This document shows positions 49,352 to 57,851 of a stretch of DNA of 64,000 nt, one piece after another (the stretch's first letter is position 1; every line of letters begins with the position of its first letter). The stretch comes from Flavobacteriales bacterium (lineage in GTDB: Bacteria; Bacteroidota; Bacteroidia; Flavobacteriales_F; PHOS-HE28), in the NCBI GenBank assembly GCA_030584065.1, contig CP129489.1, positions 1,698,640-1,762,639 of the forward strand, read 5' to 3'. The translations under genes and the position numbers were made by a program. A model generated the notes under the pieces. That model did no database searches. It saw only the letters and a program-made list of their open reading frames with translations, and had not been told where the DNA came from.

Positions 49352-50340
49352 GGCTGTGCCACGCCAGCCGCGTAGCGCGTTGTCTTGACCAGCCTACCCC
49401 GCTCATCGTATTCGCGCACCTCGCCCTCCAGCTGATCATTCACATAGGTCCCCTCGAGGCGCTTCGTCTGACCCTCGAGCACGCGCTCCACATCCGCCGG
49501 AGCGCCCATCGTCGGATCAGGCTGCACCGGTTTCATCACCCAGCGGCCATTGGCATGGTACTCGGCGAAGGGGCCCTCACGGCGGCCCTTCCGGTAGGTG
49601 ACCTCGCGCTTGAGCTGCTCGTCATCGTAGTACTCCCGGAATGTCCCGTTCTCCTTGCGCTCCTTGATGAGTTGACCGCGGGCGTAGAGCATCACAACCT
49701 GGATCGAGCCATCGGAATTGTAGTAGTACCACGTGCCATCGCGATCGCCGTTGATCATCTGGCCCTCGATCTCCTTGTTCCCTGAGGGATAGTAGAACAC
49801 CATGCGGCCCTCCGGCTCACCGTTGCGGTAGTGCGACTCGCTCTTCACCTTGCCGCTTGGGAACCAGCTCATGCTCGGCCCTTCAAGGATGCCGGCTTTC
49901 CGCTCCTCGCGCTCTGCCACCTGCCCTCCAGGGTAGTAGGTCACCTGCTCGCCGTCGAGCTTGCCCGAAGCATACCGTTCCACTTTCCGCAGCGAACCAT
50001 CCAGCGCGAAGTAGCTCCATGTGCTGTCCTTCGACTGCCCCACGTACCGGCCCCGTGCCATCACCTGGCCGTTGGCGTGGAAATGCTCCGCCCGGCTGAC
50101 GCTGCCATCGCCCGCATGATGCTGCACCGTGGTGAGCTTGCCATCCTCCCCGAAGTGCCTGAAGACGCCCACCGGCATATCGTCCACGAACTGACCCGTG
50201 TACCGCAGCGTACCGTTCGGCCAAGCCTTGGACCACGGCCCCTGCTTGCGGCCCTTCGCATCCGTCGCATTCTGGCCGAACGCGCCGGACAGGCCGCCGA
50301 TGAGCATGGCGCACAGCAGAAGGATGGCACGGAAGCGCAT
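49348..50340 (-). CDS. Secreted MORN-like (YwqK-type) repeat protein
   Basis: This 330-aa protein has a signal peptide (MRFRAILLLCAMLIGGLSGAFG). It contains about ten tandem ~22-residue units of the toxin_YwqK/MORN-variant kind, such as GKLDGEQVTYYPGGQVAE, GEPEGRMVFYYPSGNKEI, GDRDGTWYYYNSDGSI and GRREGPFAEYHANGRW. These form a beta-hairpin strip. Despite the 'antitoxin' label often given to such proteins, a signal peptide and the lack of a toxin gene argue against that. It is the first gene of the ATGA-linked operon, with a -7 element nine bases upstream. Confidence 0.85.
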   Translation of the reverse strand: MRFRAILLLCAMLIGGLSGAFGQNATDAKGRKQGPWSKAWPNGTLRYTGQFVDDMPVGVFRHFGEDGKLTTVQHHAGDGSVSRAEHFHANGQVMARGRYVGQSKDSTWSYFALDGSLRKVERYASGKLDGEQVTYYPGGQVAEREERKAGILEGPSMSWFPSGKVKSESHYRNGEPEGRMVFYYPSGNKEIEGQMINGDRDGTWYYYNSDGSIQVVMLYARGQLIKERKENGTFREYYDDEQLKREVTYRKGRREGPFAEYHANGRWVMKPVQPDPTMGAPADVERVLEGQTKRLEGTYVNDQLEGEVREYDERGRLVKTTRYAAGVAQP

Positions 50341-50349
50341 GGAAAGGCT

Positions 50350-50357
50350 CAAAGGTA
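50350..50357 (-). promoter_or_regulatory. -7 promoter element of the six-gene operon
   Basis: The minus strand reads TACCTTTG, identical to the kdsA element, nine bases before the first start codon. The remaining 50358-50604 shows no gene; it should hold divergent promoters for this operon and hsp20. Confidence 0.55.
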
Positions 50358-50604
50358 ACGGCCTGTGACAAGGCCCATGCCCTTCTCCTGTGGAGGCCGA
50401 AGGGCCGCGCACGGCCGAGCCCCTCGCCAACGCTGCAATCAGTCCATTCGCGCAAATTCGTCAGGGGGGCACCGCGAAAACTGAAGAAATGACCGGAAGC
50501 CGGGCCCCTGCGGCGCCACATCGTCCGAATCCTTACGAAGGCATTCCATTGGCTGGACTGGACGTCCGATGAGCAACTGCAAACCAAACAATACCAAGCA
50601 CGCC

Positions 50605-51048
50605 ATGACGATTGCGAAGTACCGTCCGCAGGCTGCGTTCACCAGCCCCTTCAATGATTTCGTGAATGAGTTCTTCGGTCGCGACATCACCCAGTTCCTC
50701 GGGGCCGATGAGGTGCGCAAGAGCGCGCCTGCCGTCAATATCGTTGAGCGAGAAGGCGAGTTCGAACTGCGCGTTTCCGTGCCAGGCTATGGGAAGGATG
50801 AGCTCAAGCTCAACATGGAGGCCGACATGCTCACGATCAGCGCCGAGAAGAAGACGGAAGACCTGAAGGAGTCGGAGCGCTACACGCGACGCGAGTATGT
50901 GCACAGCGCCTTCAGCCGCAGCTTCCGCCTTCCCGAAACGGTGAACCCGGATGCGATCACGGCTGAATATACCAATGGGATCCTGCACGTGCGCCTGCCG
51001 AAGGCCGAGGCAGCGAAGCCGAAGGCCCGGGAGATCGGCATCAACTGA
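50605..51048 (+). CDS. Hsp20 family small heat-shock protein
   Basis: This 147-aa chaperone has an alpha-crystallin domain: PAVNIVEREGEFELRVSVPGYGKDELKLNME at ~45-75, then FSRSFRLPETVNPDAITAEYTNGILHVRLPK. The short hydrophobic N-terminus (FTSPFNDFVNEFF) is typical of Bacteroidota members. It binds unfolding proteins under heat or oxidative stress. The start is either 50605 or an upstream ATG at 50569; the former fits the family. A terminator follows 16 bases after the stop. Confidence 0.93.
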   Translation: MTIAKYRPQAAFTSPFNDFVNEFFGRDITQFLGADEVRKSAPAVNIVEREGEFELRVSVPGYGKDELKLNMEADMLTISAEKKTEDLKESERYTRREYVHSAFSRSFRLPETVNPDAITAEYTNGILHVRLPKAEAAKPKAREIGIN

Positions 51049-51064
51049 GGCGCCATGAACGGTT

Positions 51065-51091
51065 CGGGAGCCCCGCTCGGCGGGGCTCCCG
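51065..51091 (+). terminator. Terminator-like hairpin after hsp20
   Basis: CGGGAGCCCCG (51065-51075) pairs perfectly with CGGGGCTCCCG (51081-51091), loop of five bases. No T-run follows. Confidence 0.65.
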
Positions 51092-51151
51092 CGTTCGAGG
51101 AAACCCAAGCCGTACAAGTAGCGTATCGCCGTCGTGCAATCCCACTCGGCC

Positions 51152-51340
51152 ATGAGCACCGTACCGGTCTCCTATTACCAGGAAGTCCTGGACAAGATCA
51201 GCCATGCGGACCGCGGCGTTTTCCGCAAGGAACTCCGCAAGGCATTCAAGCGCCTCCTGCCGGAGCAGCGTGAAGAGCTCAAGAGGTGGTTCAGGACAGC
51301 CTGCGTGTGCCGGGCTGCACCCACCGGGCGGCGCCGATGA
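51152..51340 (+). CDS. Small conserved-looking protein, 62 aa
   Basis: This 62-aa charged protein starts MSTVPVSYYQEVLDKIS, followed by FRKELRKAFKRLLPEQREELKRWF, two amphipathic helices. It resembles short cytosolic Bacteroidota proteins with a YYQ..L.K...F..EL.KA...L.P.E...L..W pattern; I know no function. The C-terminus (CVCRAAPTGRRR) is Cys/Arg-rich. It is separated from hsp20 by a hairpin and converges on the membrane protein at 51341. Confidence 0.6.
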   Translation: MSTVPVSYYQEVLDKISHADRGVFRKELRKAFKRLLPEQREELKRWFRTACVCRAAPTGRRR

Positions 51341-52048
51341 TCAGTTGAAGTAGCGGCTATTCCAGGCCTGCTGGCTGAACTGGCCGAAGAAGGCGAACCA
51401 GCCGAAGGTGGTGAAGCCGCTGAAGGCCATGACGGACCAGAAGAGGAAGAGGATGCGCTGACCCGTGAAGTAAGCCCCCTCCCCCCCGCCCAACCAGGAC
51501 GCGGGCACCAAGGCGGTGCAAAGGAGAGCGGCCAGGAGGATGGTGGCCGCCAAATGGACCGGACTCCGGACCGGCCAGTAGCTCACCGCCCGCCACGGAG
51601 CAAGATCGCTGCCCCATCTGGCCACCAAGTAGTACCTCTCATCACTCAAAGGCACGAAGAGCAAGGGATCCACCTCGCTGTCACAAAGCCTGAACTGCAC
51701 TGAAGGGGCCATGACCATGTAGCTCGTCACAGGCGCTCCCACCCGCTGCTCCAGGTCGCGCATGGCGAGCACCGCGCTGCCGGGGATGGCTCCCTTGAAG
51801 AGCCCTCCCTCCAAGAACCGGAGCCGGTACTTGATGCAGAGCGCCCTGATCGCATCCCGCGTGTATACGCGCTCGGGGTCATTCACGGGCAGATCCACGG
51901 TGACCTGCTTCCGCGACGACCGCAGCGTGGCGCGCAGGATATCGTCGCGCTTCTGCTCCTCTTCGAGCCATGCATGCACCTGCTGGACAAGCTCGGCCTG
52001 ACCAAGCAGGACCTTCTCGAGCCGCTCTCGCTCCGTCTTCGCAGCCAT
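51341..52048 (-). CDS. Two-helix membrane protein, unknown
   Basis: This 235-aa protein has an N-terminal charged, coiled-coil-like region (residues ~1-45), a mixed domain (~45-155) and two transmembrane helices (~163-185 and ~198-222). I do not recognise the family. The ATG at 52048 is preferred over an upstream TTG. It starts 64 bases downstream of the DUF1883 gene on the same strand and ends immediately beside the 62-aa gene. Confidence 0.75.
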   Translation of the reverse strand: MAAKTERERLEKVLLGQAELVQQVHAWLEEEQKRDDILRATLRSSRKQVTVDLPVNDPERVYTRDAIRALCIKYRLRFLEGGLFKGAIPGSAVLAMRDLEQRVGAPVTSYMVMAPSVQFRLCDSEVDPLLFVPLSDERYYLVARWGSDLAPWRAVSYWPVRSPVHLAATILLAALLCTALVPASWLGGGEGAYFTGQRILFLFWSVMAFSGFTTFGWFAFFGQFSQQAWNSRYFN

Positions 52049-52112
52049 CAGCAACCAGGTTTAGTGATTCGGATGGAATAACGCCGTGATCCGCCGATCC
52101 GTTCGCGGTTGG

Positions 52113-52493
52113 TCACATGTCCGCCTCGGCCTCAGGCAGCGCCTGGGGCTCGCCGGCATCGGCAGCCTCAGCCAAGCGGACGTGCTCAGGGGCATCCACC
52201 GCCACCGAGGAACGCACGGTGCTGTTGGGCGGCAGCACCCCGCACTGCGCATTCACCTCCAGGGGATTGCGGAATGTGCCCTTCTCCACCACAACGTTCC
52301 AGACCGATTCGAAGGGAACGACGAACCGCACGGGCGACTCCTCGAACAAGCCCCCGTAGTACGTGTGGGTCTTGCCCATCTTGTAGTTCTTGAAATCTCG
52401 GCCGGTCATGAACTTGACCTTGGCAGCGACATCGATGTGGACCTCGATGATCTCCTTCTTCTTGAGTTCGAAGGTCTTGTGCAGGAACTTCAT
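52113..52493 (-). CDS. DUF1883 domain protein
   Basis: This 126-aa protein starts MKFLHKTFELKKKEIIEVHIDVAAKV and contains FKNYKMGKTHTYYGGLFEESPVRFVVPF, the pattern of DUF1883. The domain is a small beta-rich module of unknown role, sometimes joined to TIR domains; no TIR is present here. The C-terminal ~40 residues are acidic and probably disordered. A TATCTTTG element (52513-52520, minus) lies 19 bases upstream. Confidence 0.82.
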   Translation of the reverse strand: MKFLHKTFELKKKEIIEVHIDVAAKVKFMTGRDFKNYKMGKTHTYYGGLFEESPVRFVVPFESVWNVVVEKGTFRNPLEVNAQCGVLPPNSTVRSSVAVDAPEHVRLAEAADAGEPQALPEAEADM

Positions 52494-52512
52494 GCAGGTG
52501 GCTTGTTCGGTT

Positions 52513-52520
52513 CAAAGATA
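52513..52520 (-). promoter_or_regulatory. -7 promoter element for DUF1883 gene
   Basis: The minus strand reads TATCTTTG, an exact TAnnTTTG match, 19 bases before the ATG. Confidence 0.5.
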
Positions 52521-52536
52521 GGCAGGTGCGCCGGGC

Positions 52537-53337
52537 TCAGAGCTTGACGCTGAGCACCGGGAACGTGGTGTGGTTGACGATATCCTCGGTCAGGCTTCCG
52601 TTCACGACATGGAAGAACCCTTTGCGGCCGTGGGTGGCCATGGCGATCATATCGGCATCGATGCCCCGGGCGAAGTTGAGGATGCCCTCCTCGATGCTGA
52701 GGTCGTTGTAGATGGTGGCGGTGAACTTCCGCAGCTCATGGCGCTGGAGGAAAACATCGATGGCCCGGTGGCTGTCCTCGCTCCGCTCGAAGCTCTTGGG
52801 GGTGTTCACCTTCAGCAGATGCACCTTGGGGTCCCACACCTCGAGCAGCGGGCGAAAGGCGTCGAACTTCTCGACGTCCTGCTGTGTGAAGTTGGAAGCG
52901 TACACCAGGTCGTTCACGCGAAGATCCTCCACAGGGTGCTTGATGACCAGCACGGGCATGGGTGCCGTGCGCACGATGCGCTGCGTGTTGGACCCCACGA
53001 TGCCGCGCAAGCCTGTGGCGCCGTGCGACCCCATTACGATGAGGTCGGCCGCGGCGATGCGCTCATTGCGGAACATCTCAGTGAGCGCGAGCTGCCGCAG
53101 CATGAACTTCTTCAGCTCGATCCCTTCGAGGAAGGGAAGCTGCGGGACGCGGTCGAGCCGGGACTCGATCTCCTCCCTGAGCTTCTGGTTCTCGGGGTGG
53201 AAGTCGGTCATCTGCTCGTACACGTGCACCACATCGATGCAAGCACCGGTCGCACGGGCGATGGAAGCGGCCGCGCGGAGGGCATCCGTGGCGCAATCGG
53301 AGAAGTCGTAGGGGACGATGATGGTCTTGACACTCAT
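52537..53337 (-). CDS. Tandem universal stress protein (UspA family)
   Basis: This 266-aa protein has two Usp domains. The first starts KTIIVPYDFSDCATDALRAA and has the nucleotide-binding loop GSHGATGLRGIVGSN (G-x2-G-x9-G type). The second (~150-266) has a degenerate loop, ATHGRKGFFHVVNGS. Such tandem proteins bind ATP/AMP and help survival in stress or stasis. The start at 53337 fits the family. It is divergent from the siaC-like gene, with ~84 bases between. Confidence 0.92.
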   Translation of the reverse strand: MSVKTIIVPYDFSDCATDALRAAASIARATGACIDVVHVYEQMTDFHPENQKLREEIESRLDRVPQLPFLEGIELKKFMLRQLALTEMFRNERIAAADLIVMGSHGATGLRGIVGSNTQRIVRTAPMPVLVIKHPVEDLRVNDLVYASNFTQQDVEKFDAFRPLLEVWDPKVHLLKVNTPKSFERSEDSHRAIDVFLQRHELRKFTATIYNDLSIEEGILNFARGIDADMIAMATHGRKGFFHVVNGSLTEDIVNHTTFPVLSVKL

Positions 53338-53408
53338 GGCGCTGAGGTTCAATGGCCGCTGAAAGGTATGCGCTGGTGGAATAAGCCGGCCCCTCGGGCG
53401 TAAGCCGC

Positions 53409-53416
53409 TACCTTCG
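53409..53416 (+). promoter_or_regulatory. -7-like element before the SiaC-like gene
   Basis: TACCTTCG five bases before the ATG at 53422. Confidence 0.45.
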
Positions 53417-53421
53417 TCGCC

Positions 53422-53814
53422 ATGCCCCTCCCCCCCGCTCCCTATCGTGCGGAGGCCACGCCGAAGACGCCCTCCATCCTCTTGGACCCCGGGGGCACCC
53501 TGTCCATCAGCGGGTGCTCCATCCCGGAGGATGCCGACCGGGTCTTCGCACCGGTGTTCGACGCCGTGGAGGCCTATTCCGCACAGCCGGCGGACCGCAC
53601 CACGGTGCGCATCGCCCTTTCCTACTTCAACTCGAGTTCCGCGAAGCAATTGCTTGACCTCCTGAAGGCCTTGGAAGACCTGCATGCGAGCGGCCGATCG
53701 AAGGTGGAGCTGGAATGGTGCCACGGCCCCGGAGACCTCGACATGAAAGAGGCAGGGCGCGATTACCGCAGCCTCTTGGAGTTCCCCGTGCGGCTCGTGG
53801 AGCTTCCGGACTGA
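53422..53814 (+). CDS. SiaC family regulatory phosphoprotein (DUF1987)
   Basis: This 130-aa protein matches the SiaC/DUF1987 family: GTLSISGCSIPEDADRVFAPVFDAVE, IALSYFNSSSAKQLLDLLKALEDL (the conserved FNSSS carries the phosphorylated Ser/Thr in SiaC), and LEWCHGPGDLDMKEAGRDY. In Pseudomonas, SiaC is switched by the SiaA phosphatase and SiaB kinase and controls c-di-GMP synthesis. No SiaA or SiaB gene is adjacent. It is divergent from the universal stress gene. Confidence 0.88.
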   Translation: MPLPPAPYRAEATPKTPSILLDPGGTLSISGCSIPEDADRVFAPVFDAVEAYSAQPADRTTVRIALSYFNSSSAKQLLDLLKALEDLHASGRSKVELEWCHGPGDLDMKEAGRDYRSLLEFPVRLVELPD

Positions 53815-53817
53815 GCC

Positions 53818-54573
53818 CTATCGTGGCTGAAGGGCCTCGGTCCACTCCCGCTCACTGATGGCCAAGCCATCGCGGAAGTGCACCACCTGCCCCCACGGAT
53901 GGGTGACCTTGCGGTACACGGCCTCCGAGCCGTTCCGCCTCACGCGTCGCTCCAAGACGACCGCGCGCCCCTCCAGGAAGGTCCGCTCCTCCACGCCATC
54001 GGGCACGTGAAGGGGCTCCGGCTCCTTGGCCACCGGGGGCACCTTGACCCGCGCCACAGAACGGACGGGGGGGGCGCGCACCACATGGGGCACTGGCGCT
54101 GGAGAAGACTCGAGCTGAACCGGCTCCACCGCCTGTGCGACATGGGCATCCTGCAGGGGAGCTGGCCGGACAGGTGCAGGGACCGAATCGCCCATTGGGC
54201 GGGAGCTTGCGCGTGGGGCGTGGGCAGGCTCTTCGGCCACCTGCTCGGTGGCCTGCTCCAACGCCTTCTTGGCAATCAGTGCCTCCAGGTCCTGGATCTT
54301 CACCTTCGGATGCACATTGTAGGGGCGCATGGCCCGGGCTTCCCGGAACCGCTCCAGGGCCTGGTCGTAGCGTTGCAGCTGGAACAGCGATTCGGCCTCC
54401 GCCATGACGGATTGGAACCGCTCGTCCTTGACCGCAGCCGCCTGCTCCTCCTGCGCGATGCGTGCACGTTCCCGGGCGCTGAGTCGGCTGAAATCCCGCG
54501 TCAGGCTGCTATCCGCTTGAGCCGCCAGGCTGAGCGAGGCGGTGAGCACGATGGCGCAGGCGGTGAAGCGCAT
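53818..54573 (-). CDS. Secreted TPR-like, proline-rich protein
   Basis: This 251-aa protein has a signal peptide (MRFTACAIVLTASLSLAAQA). A charged helical region (~20-50) precedes a TPR-like pair (~55-100: AESLFQLQRYDQALERFREARAMRP). A Pro/Ala/Val-rich spacer (~115-180) leads to a C-terminal beta segment (VYRKVTHPWGQVVHFRDGLAISEREW) also seen at the ends of other Bacteroidota TPR proteins. No named family; probably periplasmic. Confidence 0.7.
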   Translation of the reverse strand: MRFTACAIVLTASLSLAAQADSSLTRDFSRLSARERARIAQEEQAAAVKDERFQSVMAEAESLFQLQRYDQALERFREARAMRPYNVHPKVKIQDLEALIAKKALEQATEQVAEEPAHAPRASSRPMGDSVPAPVRPAPLQDAHVAQAVEPVQLESSPAPVPHVVRAPPVRSVARVKVPPVAKEPEPLHVPDGVEERTFLEGRAVVLERRVRRNGSEAVYRKVTHPWGQVVHFRDGLAISEREWTEALQPR

Positions 54574-54737
54574 AGTGGAACCTGGCATCAGGCGTCGCAC
54601 GCGCGCCGATGGCCATTCAAGCGCCAGTATACGGCAGCGGGAGCCGCCCTGTTGCATGGTGCGGAATACCTTCGCGGCGGCGCGGCAGGGGCACGATATG
54701 GCCGCCGAACCGCGTTGAACCACCAATGCTGCATCCG

Positions 54738-55574
54738 ATGAAGACGCTCATCCGCCTGCTTCCGCTGACCGCCTTGTTCCTGGCTTGCCAAACGGACCCC
54801 AAGGAAACCCCTCAGTATCAGCAACTGGCCGAGGACGCCGAACGCACAGCCGGTATGGTTGCCGAGCGGGACTCCACCATCAACATGCTCTTCGGCACGA
54901 TCAACCGCATCAGCGACAACCTGCGCACCATCCGGGCGAAACAGGGGCAGCTCGGTGCCCCGGACCATGGGGTGGAGAAGGCCGAGATGGAGCAGCGGAT
55001 CATGGACGACCTGGCCAGCATCGATGGCCTCCTGGCCGAGAACAAAGACCTGATCGCCAAGCTGCGCAAGCAGGCCAAGGCCTCGGCAGCCAGCATCACC
55101 GAACTGGAGCGGACGGTGGCCGCCTTGGAGACCAGCATTGCAGAGAAGGACACCGAGATCGGCACCCTGAAGGAACAGCTCGCCAGCACAAACAGCTCTT
55201 TGGCCACGCTCATCGAGATGTACAGGGACAAGAGCCAGCTGAGCGACATGCAGCGCAACGAACTCAACACGGCCTTCTATGCCGTCGGCACGGTCAAAGA
55301 GCTCCGCGCCAACGGGGTGCTGACCAAGGAGGGCGGGGTCGTCGGCATCGGTGCCGTGAATAAGCTCAATGCCGAGAGCCTGCCTAAGGACTACTTCACG
55401 CGCGTCGATATCACCCGTACGCTGGAGGTGCCCTTGGCTGCGAAGAAGGCCAAACTGGCCACCACGCATCCTGCAGGGAGCTACAAACTGGAGGAAGGCG
55501 CACAGAAGCTGGTCATCACCGACCCCAATGCCTTCTGGAGCGTGAGCAAATACCTGGTAGTGATTGTGGAATGA
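54738..55574 (+). CDS. Coiled-coil lipoprotein
   Basis: This 278-aa protein has a lipoprotein signal with FLAC lipobox (Cys ~17). A long coiled coil spans ~30-165 (LAEDAERTAGMVAERD ... ITELERTVAALETSIAEKDTEIGTLKEQL). A C-terminal globular region (~170-278) contains NTAFYAVGTVKELRANGVL and LATTHPAGSYKLEE and ends KYLVVIVE. Similar lipoproteins of unknown role are frequent in Flavobacteriales. ATGs at 54726 and 54738 are both possible starts. Confidence 0.78.
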   Translation: MKTLIRLLPLTALFLACQTDPKETPQYQQLAEDAERTAGMVAERDSTINMLFGTINRISDNLRTIRAKQGQLGAPDHGVEKAEMEQRIMDDLASIDGLLAENKDLIAKLRKQAKASAASITELERTVAALETSIAEKDTEIGTLKEQLASTNSSLATLIEMYRDKSQLSDMQRNELNTAFYAVGTVKELRANGVLTKEGGVVGIGAVNKLNAESLPKDYFTRVDITRTLEVPLAAKKAKLATTHPAGSYKLEEGAQKLVITDPNAFWSVSKYLVVIVE

Positions 55575-55670
55575 CGCCCATGGGGTGCTCAATCCCCACC
55601 AGGCCGGCGGTCCATCTCAGGGGCTCTGCCGCTTGCAGCCGTAACTTCAACCGGCAGTGATCCGCGAACG

Positions 55671-56084
55671 ATGCGCACGGAGTACCCCGCAAAGATCCTC
55701 CTCGCCTGGGGCGAGGCGATCAGCGGTCATGCCGGCCTCCGCGATTGGCTGATCAAGAATGGGTATCCGGAGCTCGGGCTGTTCACCTATGCCCTCCGCA
55801 ACAAGCAGGATGCGCGGAAATGGCTCATGGATAACGGGCATCCCCACCTCATGGCCATCATCACCGGCATCGAGGGTGACAAGGAGGCTCTGGAATGGCT
55901 TGACCGGAACGGCATGCATGTGCTGAACCAGGTGGCCTTGGCCGGTGATGGCGACGAAGCGGCCTTCCGTTGGCTCGTCGATCACGGCCATCGGGAGCTG
56001 GCCATGATCGGCCATAAGATGCACGTGGTCAAGCGGGCCATGGATGAGAAGTACACAGACCCTCACCACTACCCGCAGGACTGA
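55671..56084 (+). CDS. Helical-repeat hypothetical protein
   Basis: This 137-aa protein is made of three or four ~32-residue helical repeats with a W-L/M-x-x-[NHD]-G core: DWLIKNGYPELG, KWLMDNGHPHLM, EWLDRNGMHVLN, RWLVDHGHREL. It resembles an ankyrin-like solenoid and is probably a cytosolic binding protein. I recall similar Bacteroidota hypotheticals starting AKILLAWGEAISG but no function. Its 3' end overlaps the convergent CPBP gene by 16 bases. Confidence 0.75.
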   Translation: MRTEYPAKILLAWGEAISGHAGLRDWLIKNGYPELGLFTYALRNKQDARKWLMDNGHPHLMAIITGIEGDKEALEWLDRNGMHVLNQVALAGDGDEAAFRWLVDHGHRELAMIGHKMHVVKRAMDEKYTDPHHYPQD

Positions 56085-56689
56085 CCTTCGGGGTGCCGCT
56101 CCGCGCACCATGCGGCCACCAGCCGATTGAGCAGCACTGCATCGATGACCGCATGGGCCGTCACCGGCACCAGGAGTCCTGCCGTATCGGAAAGCCATCC
56201 GAGCCCGATGAAGACCAGTACCATGCCTGCTCCGTAGCGCAGCATGCCGGCATCGTTTGGATTGAGATAGCCATGCACGGCCACGAAGAGGACCGCCGTT
56301 GCCGGGATGCCCAGCCAATGCTGCAAAGCCCCTCTGAAGAACAGCTCCTCTCCGACACCCGCGCAAACGGAAACCACAAGCTGCATCCCTTGTCCGGGGA
56401 ACCAGGTACCTGCCAAACGGGCATAGCGAAGCCGTGCGGTTGCCATGGCCGGCGTGGCGATCCAAGCCCACGCCAAGCGCCCCACCAGCCCCCCGAGCCC
56501 AGCGCCCAATGCCAACTGGCCAGGCCAAGCCCACGGACCGGCGATCAGGTCCATGGGTGAGCGGTCCTGCCCGATGGCGATCAGCAGCGCACCGACGCCG
56601 CCGAACCCGAGGAGCGTGATGAGCGCCAATGCCCACGCCAGTCCGGCCGTCCTCGAGCTTCCAAGGGAACGATGGCGAGGCTGACTCAT
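56069..56689 (-). CDS. CPBP-family intramembrane glutamic endopeptidase
   Basis: This 206-aa protein has about six hydrophobic segments and the CPBP motifs: E-E-x3-R in GVGEELFFRGAL (~residues 112-123), F-x3-H in LFVAVHGYLN, and a late HAVIDAVLL. The family comprises Rce1-like prenyl proteases and bacteriocin-immunity-like proteins; substrate unknown. ATGs at 56698 and 56689 are both possible; MSQPRHRS (56689) is used. Confidence 0.88.
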   Translation of the reverse strand: MSQPRHRSLGSSRTAGLAWALALITLLGFGGVGALLIAIGQDRSPMDLIAGPWAWPGQLALGAGLGGLVGRLAWAWIATPAMATARLRYARLAGTWFPGQGMQLVVSVCAGVGEELFFRGALQHWLGIPATAVLFVAVHGYLNPNDAGMLRYGAGMVLVFIGLGWLSDTAGLLVPVTAHAVIDAVLLNRLVAAWCAERHPEGQSCG

Positions 56690-56747
56690 GGACTGCAAAC
56701 GGAGGCGCCCCTCCTGGTGGAAGGGCGCGCACCAAAGCTATCCAGGA

Positions 56748-57764
56748 TCAATGCTTCACCACGAAGCGCTGAACCTGGCGCTGGCCATCGGCACGGACCA
56801 ACCGGAGGTGGTAGATCCCGGGCGGAAGCTCATCCACGGGCAGTTGATGGGTATCGCCGAGCAACCGGTGAACAGAAAGGATGCGCCCGGTGGCGTCAAC
56901 GACCTCGATGCGAGCGCCCTGCGCCCCGGCGGCCCCGATGGTGAGCCATGCATCGGCCGGGTTAGGAAAGGCCGTGAACGCGATGGCATCGGCGGCGGCG
57001 TCATCGAGGCCCACGATGAAACCGTTGCCCATCCATTCCGCGCGCCGCGTAATCGCCCAGCCACCGGCATTGATCTGGGTGGAATCCACCTGGAGCTTCA
57101 GGATCGGATACCGGACCGTCGGCACGTAGAAGTAAGTGACATTGGCGATGCGCGTGGTGGTGATGATCGCTGAGGCATCCGTGAGGTTCCGACGGACGCG
57201 CACGCGCAAGGCCTCGGGATAGACCACCGCGCCGGGAAGGGACAAGGTGCCATGGGCATCCGCATGACCGGTGACAGTGCCGGTCCTGGTCACCGGGAAT
57301 CCGCTCACGGTGTAATTGGAGCCGGTGGGATCCGACCAGGTGGTGCCGAATGTGCAGGGCAGCTTGAGCTCGAGCAGCGGATCCGAGAAATTCACCGCCC
57401 CACCCTCCAGGACCGTGCGCGATCCGACCTGCTCAAGCCCCTGGGCCGTGACCGCCCAGAAGGAAGTGTCCGTTCCGCCATCGGTGCTCAGCAGCGCGGC
57501 GGTGGGTATCTGTGCGCTGGTGGGCGTCACGCTGGCGGAGAACCACCGATAGTTGCGGTTCCCGGTGTTGGGGACCAGCATGTTCCAGTAATCCATGCTC
57601 ACATTCGCGCCGGCGGGCCCGATACCGGTGTAGTTGTCCACACTAACGACCGGGAACTCCTGCCCGTCCTGAGGGACATGGTCGGTGGCGGTGAGTGTGG
57701 GCTGGGCAAGGGCGGCGGCGGTGCCGAGCATGCTGGCGAGCGGCAGCGAGTAGCGAAGGGTCAT
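56748..57764 (-). CDS. Secreted protein with T9SS type A sorting domain
   Basis: This 338-aa protein has a signal peptide (MTLRYSLPLASMLGTAAALA). An unassigned beta-rich N-terminal region (~22-255) precedes a type A sorting domain (AFTAFPNPADAWLTI ... ELPPGIYHLRLVRADG ... FVVKH). It should be exported by the T9SS; no catalytic motif is seen. The start is fixed by the signal peptide. TACCTTCC lies about 25 bases upstream on the minus strand. Confidence 0.87.
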   Translation of the reverse strand: MTLRYSLPLASMLGTAAALAQPTLTATDHVPQDGQEFPVVSVDNYTGIGPAGANVSMDYWNMLVPNTGNRNYRWFSASVTPTSAQIPTAALLSTDGGTDTSFWAVTAQGLEQVGSRTVLEGGAVNFSDPLLELKLPCTFGTTWSDPTGSNYTVSGFPVTRTGTVTGHADAHGTLSLPGAVVYPEALRVRVRRNLTDASAIITTTRIANVTYFYVPTVRYPILKLQVDSTQINAGGWAITRRAEWMGNGFIVGLDDAAADAIAFTAFPNPADAWLTIGAAGAQGARIEVVDATGRILSVHRLLGDTHQLPVDELPPGIYHLRLVRADGQRQVQRFVVKH

Positions 57765-57839
57765 GGTCCTTGTTGGTTTGGGTGGCGGAAGGTATGACGT
57801 ACCTCCCCCTCCGAATGCTGCCTGGGGCCTCCGCTTGCC

Positions 57840-57847
57840 TTCCTTTG
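57840..57847 (+). promoter_or_regulatory. -7-like element before the nitroreductase
   Basis: TTCCTTTG four bases before the ATG at 57852, same sequence and distance as at recR. Confidence 0.4.
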
Positions 57848-57851
57848 CGGC

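Noticed and set aside
49348..50340. Toxin-antitoxin system from the YwqK-like repeats
   Set aside because: The protein has a signal peptide, heads a housekeeping operon and has no toxin partner; the repeats are a general MORN-like fold.
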